7,008 nt of DNA, taken from contig DFBW01000235.1 in NCBI GenBank assembly GCA_002366775.1, positions 1 to 7,008 on the forward strand. Direction: 5' to 3'. A program made the translations under genes and the position numbers. Source of the stretch: Roseovarius sp. UBA3070. Its GTDB lineage: Bacteria > Pseudomonadota > Alphaproteobacteria > Rhodobacterales > Rhodobacteraceae. Shown here piece after piece: positions 6,957-7,008 of this stretch. Below the pieces are notes generated by a model that worked only from the letters and a program-made list of their open reading frames with translations, made no database searches and was not told where the DNA came from. Positions within the stretch are counted from its first letter, which is position 1. Every line of letters begins with the position of its first letter.

Positions 6957-7008
6957 CGCTTTCCTACCCGATCCGGCGTGATTGCAAAAGCCAGCTTGGC
7001 GAACATAG
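6953..7008 (-). CDS. 3' end of an unidentified gene upstream of the GT4 gene (truncated by window)
   Basis: On the minus strand an open frame runs from the window edge to a TGA at 6955-6953, encoding a tail that includes FAKLAFAITPDRVGKR. The stop shares ATGA with the GT4 start, the same junction type used repeatedly in this window, which is the main reason to believe it is the end of a real gene. An internal ATG at 7006 is unlikely to be the start. Too little is visible to assign a function. Confidence 0.5.
   Translation of the reverse strand, partial: MFAKLAFAITPDRVGKR

Overview
The window is G+C-rich, densely packed bacterial DNA with gene overlaps of the ATGA type. Codon use and protein style suggest an alphaproteobacterium, probably a marine Rhodobacterales (roseobacter) relative; this is an impression from the sequence, not a database result. 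No RNA genes, CRISPR arrays, insertion sequences or tRNA-linked integration sites were seen.

Layout: a rightward block of five genes fills bases 1-5662. It starts with the 3' part of a non-ribosomal peptide synthetase (NRPS) whose adenylation domain is interrupted by a luciferase-like monooxygenase (LLM) domain. Next come a 4'-phosphopantetheinyl transferase (PPTase), a secreted SGNH-hydrolase-like protein, a secreted clan GH-A-like glycosidase or carbohydrate-binding protein, and a family 2 glycosyltransferase. Three of the four junctions overlap and the fourth is a 30-base gap with a strong ribosome binding site, so the block looks like one operon whose promoter lies upstream of the window. 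A second, leftward block enters from the right edge: the last codons of an unidentified gene, overlapping by ATGA a family 4 glycosyltransferase (6956-5721). The two blocks converge on a 58-base gap.

Together, two glycosyltransferases and two exported carbohydrate-active-looking proteins point to a surface or exopolysaccharide (or glycolipid) locus. The unusual part is that a one-module, thioesterase-less, oxygenase-containing NRPS and the enzyme that would activate its carrier domain sit at the head of the same operon. A reasonable hypothesis is that the NRPS activates and oxidises an amino acid that is then attached to a glycan or lipid made by the neighbouring enzymes. This is inference: the window shows the gene order and motifs, not the chemistry.
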